A DNA stretch of 64,000 bases from G963668655 sp963668655 (lineage in GTDB: Bacteria; Myxococcota_A; SURF-8). The notes under the pieces were generated by a model. That model had not been told where the DNA came from. It saw nothing but the letters and a program-made list of their open reading frames with translations, and searched no databases. The stretch is taken from contig CAXXPQ010000004.1 in the NCBI GenBank assembly GCA_963668655.2, forward strand, positions 1,090,122-1,154,121, given 5' to 3'. Below are positions 59,593-64,000 of this stretch, piece by piece (position 1 is the first letter of the stretch; the number at the start of each line of letters is the position of its first letter). Position numbers and translations under genes: made by a program.

Positions 59593-61044
59593 TCACTCGA
59601 TGGGAGGAACGTTGACCAGCCGGAATTCCAGGGATTTCGCCAGCTTGTAGAAATCGCCGTCCGTGGGAACGAAACGCGTGGCCACCTTGAAGGTATCCGG
59701 ATCGATCAGTTTGCCGAAGGGAACGGAGGAAATGGAGAACTGATCGGTCACCGTAACCATCCTGGCGAACTGCCGCTTCGCGATCAACTGGAAAGCCCCG
59801 TTTCCAAGCTGGCTGGACAGAAGCACGTCATAGGCCGTGGGATCGACGCAGCGGGTGGTGTATCCGATCTGACCGCGCTTGACGGTCAGGCGACGCCCAG
59901 TGCGGTTTTTGTAAGCGTGTTTCAGCATGTAGGCAACACGCTCGCCGATCTTCGCCTCGGACAGCACGATGTTTCCGTGTTCATCCCTGGCCTCGGGTTT
60001 CTGGCTGGCGGGAAGCTTGTCCACAAGGCCCTCGGAGATCAGGATCACTCCGTAGTTCTTTCCGGTTCCCTCGCGTTTCAGCACAAGGTCCACCAGTTCC
60101 TCGGACACTTTCTCCAGGTCGAAGGTGTCGCCGTATTCCTCCGGGCAGATCATGCGCACCGCCTCGCTGGCGATGCCCGCGCCCAGGGTGTACCAGCCCG
60201 CCTTCCGTCCCATCAGTTCCAGGATGAAATAGCAGTCCGTGGTACGCACTTCCTCGTTGTAGGTTTTGATGGCCTGGCGAGCGTGCTCGATGGCGCTGAA
60301 ATAGCCGAACGTCCAGGAAATCCCGAAGTAATCGTTGTCGATGGTCTTGGGAACGTGGACCACGGGAACACCCAGCAGGGAGAGGTAATAGGCGGTTTTC
60401 AGCGTGTCGTCGCCGCCGATGGAGATGAGCGCGCCGATGCCCAGGTGTTCCAGGGCGTCGATGACGTTGTACAGTTTGCGCGTGTATTTCTTGCTGGCCA
60501 GATCCTTTACGCTCTTGATCTCGCTGCCGTCCACCTTGCAGGGATTGGCCCGGCTGGTGCGCAGGATGGAGCCGCCTTTGATGCGGATCTTGGTCACTTC
60601 GTCCAGATCCAGCAGATCGTAGTGGACGCCTTCTATGAAACGTTTCGGATTGTTGATGTCGAAATCCTCAAGAAACTCGTAGCCTTTGTAGAACCCCACC
60701 ACGTCCCAGTGCTGATTCAGAAACTGAAGAGCGGCGGTGGAAATCACCGCGTTGGCTCCGGGGGCCGGACCGCCGGAAAACAGAATTCCCACCCGTTTCT
60801 GGTTCAGGGAACGAAACTTGCGGACATCGTTCAACAGTGTGGTGTCCAGGCGCACGCTTTTCCTGGAAATCGGTTTTTCCGTGAAATTCTTCTTCGAAAC
60901 GGCCGCTTTTCCCGCGGCTTTCCTGCCATCGGTCTTTTTAGCAACGGCCTTTTTTACAGCGGCCTTTTTGGCAACGGGTCTTGAAGTGGCGGCGGTTTCC
61001 GAGCGTTTCTTCCGGGGGCTGGCCTTCGGGGTCTTAGCGGGCAT
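59593..61044 (-). CDS. Phosphofructokinase, PPi-type residues, with Lys/Ala-rich N-terminal tail
   Basis: A 483-residue PFK-family protein. Diagnostic positions match the pyrophosphate-dependent clade: GGPAPGAN (90-97), GGDD (210-213) where ATP enzymes have GGDG, and PKTIDND (232-238) where they have PGTIDND. The catalytic region and FGYFSAIEHARQAI are intact. Residues 1-60 form a tail of repeated Lys/Ala (e.g. KKAAVKKAVAKK) like histone-H1-type or nucleic-acid-binding tails and unlike normal PFK. The start at 61044 follows GGGAGGGAAGG. It catalyses reversible phosphorylation of fructose 6-phosphate; the tail may add localisation or binding. Confidence 0.9.
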   Translation of the reverse strand: MPAKTPKASPRKKRSETAATSRPVAKKAAVKKAVAKKTDGRKAAGKAAVSKKNFTEKPISRKSVRLDTTLLNDVRKFRSLNQKRVGILFSGGPAPGANAVISTAALQFLNQHWDVVGFYKGYEFLEDFDINNPKRFIEGVHYDLLDLDEVTKIRIKGGSILRTSRANPCKVDGSEIKSVKDLASKKYTRKLYNVIDALEHLGIGALISIGGDDTLKTAYYLSLLGVPVVHVPKTIDNDYFGISWTFGYFSAIEHARQAIKTYNEEVRTTDCYFILELMGRKAGWYTLGAGIASEAVRMICPEEYGDTFDLEKVSEELVDLVLKREGTGKNYGVILISEGLVDKLPASQKPEARDEHGNIVLSEAKIGERVAYMLKHAYKNRTGRRLTVKRGQIGYTTRCVDPTAYDVLLSSQLGNGAFQLIAKRQFARMVTVTDQFSISSVPFGKLIDPDTFKVATRFVPTDGDFYKLAKSLEFRLVNVPPIE

Positions 61045-61181
61045 CCTTCCCTCCCATCTGGTTTGCGATTCATCCGCGTGAGGTTTCCCTCGGTCGGGGC
61101 TCGGCGAATTCATGCGGTTTCCCGCGGACGCGAACGAATCCGAATGAAATCCGAGGCGTGGCGACCGTTATTTTTGCGCGC

Positions 61182-61210
61182 ATTCTACGATCGGGCAGGG
61201 AGACTGTCAA
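61182..61210 (-). promoter_or_regulatory. Candidate sigma70 promoter of the PFK gene
   Basis: Minus strand: TTGACA (61205-61210), 17-bp spacer, TAGAAT (61182-61187). Confidence 0.65.
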
Positions 61211-61336
61211 AGGAAAAGATCAGGGAAACGGAGGGATTTTACGGAGGGAAACGCCCGCGCCTCTCTTCCCGCAGGGCTGTATCGACGGGAACGGCGCGTC
61301 TCCTTCCGAAATCGAAGCGGCGTCCGGAACCGAGAA

Positions 61337-62236
61337 TCAGGGGAACCGGCCGCCGAAAACGACCGTGAAACCGCCGTCGGGCCGGGGAGCGAAGCCGAAG
61401 GAAACCGTGTCGTTTTGCGCCGATTTCTTTTCGGAAGACGCACCTGAACGTTTGCCGTCCACGATGAACAGCGCCACGCCCGTCACGATGCCGATGCCTC
61501 CCAACACGTACCCCGCCACCGAAACGCCTCTCCAGGCGTCCCGGCGATCCAGATCCGCGGACGCATCCCGCCGATTCGCCAGGGCTGCGTCCGCGTCGTC
61601 GGCGGCCTGGATGGCCTGCCAAGTTCCGATGCCGCCCAGGATCACCAACGCCCCGCCCGCCGCCAGACCGGCAATGGCTCCCTTGCGCAGAGGACTCATG
61701 CCCATTTCCTTCGGCGGTTCCTGAACCTTAGGCGGCGCTTTCACCGGACGCGGAAGCGTCTTGCCGAAAAGTTCGGCCACGGCATAGGGAATCTCGTCGA
61801 TCAAGGCTTCCATATCTCCCTTGACCTTGGCCGAGATTCGCTCGATGACGGCCGCGTTTCGCACGTCGATGCGTCGCAGATTGAGCATCCAGTATCCGCC
61901 CAGCCGCCCCAGATCGCCGGATACCGCCGTGGGAACGCCCAGGGCGGAGCCGATTTCCGCGACACATCCGGCCCCCTCCGCGCCGCAGCGCTGACGGGTC
62001 TCCTCGCCTTCCAGAAGCGTGCGGATCTCGTTTTCGGAAATCACCGGAAGGCCGGAATGCCGCTCGGCCTCGCTGGTGATATAGCCGGAAATGGAGTCGA
62101 TATCTTTTTCCGTTACGCCGGTTTTCGCCTCCAGCCTCCAGACCACCAGCCCCTGTCGTTCCCGGGCCGAAGCCGGAGAAGCGGCCAGAATTCCCAAGAA
62201 GACGCCGATCACGAAAACGGTCATTCCGCGCGCCAT
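61337..62236 (-). CDS. Exported protein with a periplasmic domain and two C-terminal membrane helices
   Basis: A 299-residue protein with a signal peptide (MTVFVIGVFLGILAASPASA). Residues 22-165 look like the TolB-N/CsgG-type periplasmic domain: VVWRLEAKTGVTEKDID, SENEIRTLLEG and a paired-Cys segment (RCGAEGAGC). Then a Pro-rich linker and two hydrophobic segments (AIAGLAAGGALVILGGIG and GYVLGGIGIVTGVALFIV). Such proteins are common in Myxococcota-like genomes, with function unassigned. The start has GGAGGGAG 8 bases upstream; the promoter is visible. Confidence 0.75.
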   Translation of the reverse strand: MARGMTVFVIGVFLGILAASPASARERQGLVVWRLEAKTGVTEKDIDSISGYITSEAERHSGLPVISENEIRTLLEGEETRQRCGAEGAGCVAEIGSALGVPTAVSGDLGRLGGYWMLNLRRIDVRNAAVIERISAKVKGDMEALIDEIPYAVAELFGKTLPRPVKAPPKVQEPPKEMGMSPLRKGAIAGLAAGGALVILGGIGTWQAIQAADDADAALANRRDASADLDRRDAWRGVSVAGYVLGGIGIVTGVALFIVDGKRSGASSEKKSAQNDTVSFGFAPRPDGGFTVVFGGRFP

Positions 62237-62547
62237 ACCGATCGCTCCCTCCGAATGCTCGGGCCCCGGCGATGCTTCCACCCGGGACTTTGATGATTTG
62301 CCTTACCATTCGCCATCTTACCCGCCCGCCGAAAAAAGGCAAGCCGGGTCGCGGCGCTGACTTCTTCGAACCGGGACGCCTGTTCGGTCGGGCGTCTTTC
62401 CCGTCCCTGAAATATTCGGCCGTTTCAGGAAAAAAATCAGACAGGAAAATGATATTTACCCCCCGTAAAACAAGGTAACCCATGGAAATGGATAGAAATA
62501 TCGAAAGGTTGACGGTCCATTTGACCCCATGGCCTTTCCTCGTTTCC
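62237..62547. other. 311-bp intergenic region
   Basis: It contains the promoter of the exported protein (62315-62342, minus) and an AT-rich stretch (62430-62520). No gene or terminator recognised. Confidence 0.6.
62315..62342 (-). promoter_or_regulatory. Candidate promoter of the exported-protein gene
   Basis: Minus strand: TTGCCT (62337-62342), 16-bp spacer, TAAGAT (62315-62320). Confidence 0.45.
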
Positions 62548-63785
62548 TTATGGCCGGAGTTTCGCCAGTAAATCCCCCACGCCCCGCAGAAGTTCCTCGC
62601 CCATCTCCCTGCCGAAAAAGCCCATGGCGTTTTCGTAAATCGCCATGCCCAGGGTTTCTTTCCCCGGTTTTTTACGATAATCCTCCCGGCGGTGGAGATA
62701 GCCGATGTATCCGCCGCACTGGCTGGCGGCGAAGGGGTGGGAGAAACCCAGCCGCCGGGCCTCTTCCTTGGCAGCGAGGGCGATGGATACGCCCAGATCG
62801 GCGGGCGTACCCACGAGACAGATCGGCCCCAGGGCCATTCCCTGGATGCGCCAGCGGTCGATGTTCGCCCGCTCCACAAGATGGGCCATGGCCCGGGCGG
62901 GCAGGCGTGTCAAAAGCCCCCAGCCGGGCTGATCGTCGAACATGGGACGCGGATCGGGGCGACCGGGAAAACGACTTTCCTTTACGGCAAAACGCAGTTC
63001 CTCCGTCTCGACAACCGGAGCTTCCAGGACGTTTTTCGCCTCCCGGACGATGGGATCGGCCTGTAAATCCAGGTTTTCCTCCGCCGAAATCTTCCCCTCC
63101 GGAAAGAATACGTCTACGCCGCCCAACGCTCCATTGACGAAGGCCGCGAAGCCAACCTCCTCGCAATCCTCCAAGCCCCGGACGACTCGTCCCGGGAAAT
63201 CAGCGGAAATACTGTAGAAATCGCGCTCCGCCACGATCACCGGATGTCCCGCAAAACCGGCCAGAATCCCTGGTGGCCGCCCTTCCCTGCGAAAGGCCAG
63301 CGCCCAGCATTCGTCATCCACCGGCCCATGTGCGTCCCGCCGGTTCTTGGCCAGATGGGGAATCCGCCCCGAGTGCGCCGCCACCCGACAAGGACACAGA
63401 TCGTCAAGCGCCGCCCGGGCGGCCTGCTCCCCCCGTTCGCAAAGCCATTCCAGGAGTCCGGGCCGATGCTCGCCCAGCGCCAGCCGGGGCAGAAAGGAAT
63501 CCCATGTGCCGCCCGGCGCGGAATGGGTATGCGTGGCCAGGATCATCGGGAAAGCCCCCGTATCCCGCAGACGCTCCCCCAGGTTCGTCACCATCTCCTC
63601 GACGATCAGCAGGAGATCGTAAACAACCAGGATCACGGTGGTTTCTCCGTCCCGAAAGGCCAAGGCGCGTACGAAAAGCGGATCGCGCACCTGTCTGGAA
63701 ATCCGGGCTTGCGCGTGAAGTATCCCGCCAGGGGCACGGGAAAATCCGGCGTGATATCCGCTTTGGCGAATCCGGCCTGCAACAT
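62548..63785 (-). pseudogene. Neutral/alkaline ceramidase-like gene with a frameshift
   Basis: Two frames together spell one neutral-ceramidase-like protein. The first starts at 63785 (GGAGGT 6 bases upstream) and reads FAKADITPDFPVPLAGYF then KPGFPDR, the usual N-terminus. From about 63690 the homologous reading continues in another frame as VRDPLFVRALAFRDG then VILVVYDLLLIVEEM and runs to 62548, with THTHSAPGG, ILAGFAGHPV and VNGALGGVDVFF as the zinc-site regions of the family. One missing base in the CAGGTGCGCG region near 63689-63692 explains the shift. It may be a genuine pseudogene, an assembly error or (less likely) programmed. An intact protein would be about 410 residues and act on ceramide-like amides. 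Confidence 0.7.
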
Positions 63786-63822
63786 GAATCGACCTCCGAG
63801 AGCAAAAGACTGGAATGGGCGA

Positions 63823-63851
63823 AGTGTATGACAACGGCAGACACCTGGCAA
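63823..63851 (-). promoter_or_regulatory. Candidate promoter of the ceramidase-like gene
   Basis: Minus strand: TTGCCA (63846-63851), 17-bp spacer, TACACT (63823-63828). Confidence 0.5.
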
Positions 63852-64000
63852 GTCCGGACACGAAAAAAACGACCGAACCGGCGGGAGCGTCGCGACAAAG
63901 CCGGTTCATATTCAATTCTAAAATTGCGAAAGATACGTTGCGCTATCGAGCCGACCGGAAGAAAGCGCCCGAAGACGCCGATCACCGCCGGAAAAGAAAA

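Noticed and set aside
63685..63695. Programmed frameshift in the ceramidase-like gene
   Set aside because: No slippery heptamer, stop-codon stimulator or following pseudoknot seen; a lost base is simpler.

Overview
The window is about 60% GC bacterial chromosome with a didermic (outer-membrane) gene set: Pal/CpoB envelope proteins, many lipoproteins with clear lipoboxes, HflK/HflC, and a two-subunit glycyl-tRNA synthetase. A MYXO-CTERM-like C-terminal anchor, MopE-type Asp/Cys repeats, a cyclase-TPR protein and acidic Asp-Gly-Asp linkers on surface lipoproteins point to a Myxococcota or related deltaproteobacterial-type lineage. This placement rests on domain content only. I see no rRNA, tRNA, CRISPR array, transposase or phage genes.

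Layout. 1-12.6 kb: 3' part of a giant secreted protein (Ig-like, carboxypeptidase-regulatory, FG-GAP and P-domain-like modules) ending in a strong terminator. 12.7-20.0 kb: minus-strand genes: a thioredoxin-fold/HEAT protein, the hflK-hflC-lipoprotein operon, an 805-bp gap with a multi-branched inverted repeat, and an operon of three unrecognised lipoproteins. 20.2-25.4 kb: plus-strand genes: gamma-carbonic-anhydrase-like protein, a gap with clustered DnaA-box-like sequences, Cys-rich Pal, CpoB/YbgF, a five-S1-domain protein and a Rieske-like protein missing a ligand. 25.4-31.5 kb: HdrD-like Fe-S protein, enoyl-CoA hydratase, ECF sigma factor, and a degenerate sensor kinase overlapping an intact NtrC-type sigma54 activator; repeated TGCCAATNTGACAT elements lie between the sigma and kinase genes. 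32.0-40 kb (minus): DGD-lipoprotein hydrolase, folate/histidine-catabolic ftcD-fchA pair, alkyladenine glycosylase, cyclase-TPR protein, ferritin-like protein; a short MaoC-like gene is on plus. 40.3-47.7 kb: two large surface lipoproteins, the second with 15 tandem 168-bp repeats, an 18-bp DGD minisatellite and a C-terminal anchor. 47.9-51.1 kb: crcB, then a tight three-gene set: APH-fold pseudokinase, ECF-transporter S-like membrane protein, and an EcfT-like membrane domain fused to a THEP1-type NTPase. 51.2-55.7 kb: metK and glyQ-glyS, divergent. 55.8-64 kb: zinc-ribbon protein, CAP-domain protein, PHA-system-like protein, a lipoprotein, a PPi-type phosphofructokinase with a Lys/Ala-rich tail, a membrane-anchored protein and a frameshifted neutral-ceramidase-like gene.

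The best candidate for an undescribed system is 48363-51133. A T-component-like protein carries its own P-loop NTPase in place of the usual ABC ATPases, beside an S-component-like protein and a kinase fold that has lost both catalytic Asp residues. Second is the 27.6-31.5 kb regulatory locus, where a kinase without phosphoacceptor His or N-box Asn is coupled to an intact sigma54 activator, with a repeat-rich intergenic region and an ECF sigma gene diverging from it.

Promoters could be read for many genes: TTGACA-like -35, usually 17-bp spacing, and a -10 that is often TAGNNT. All functions are inferred from sequence motifs by eye; no database search was run.
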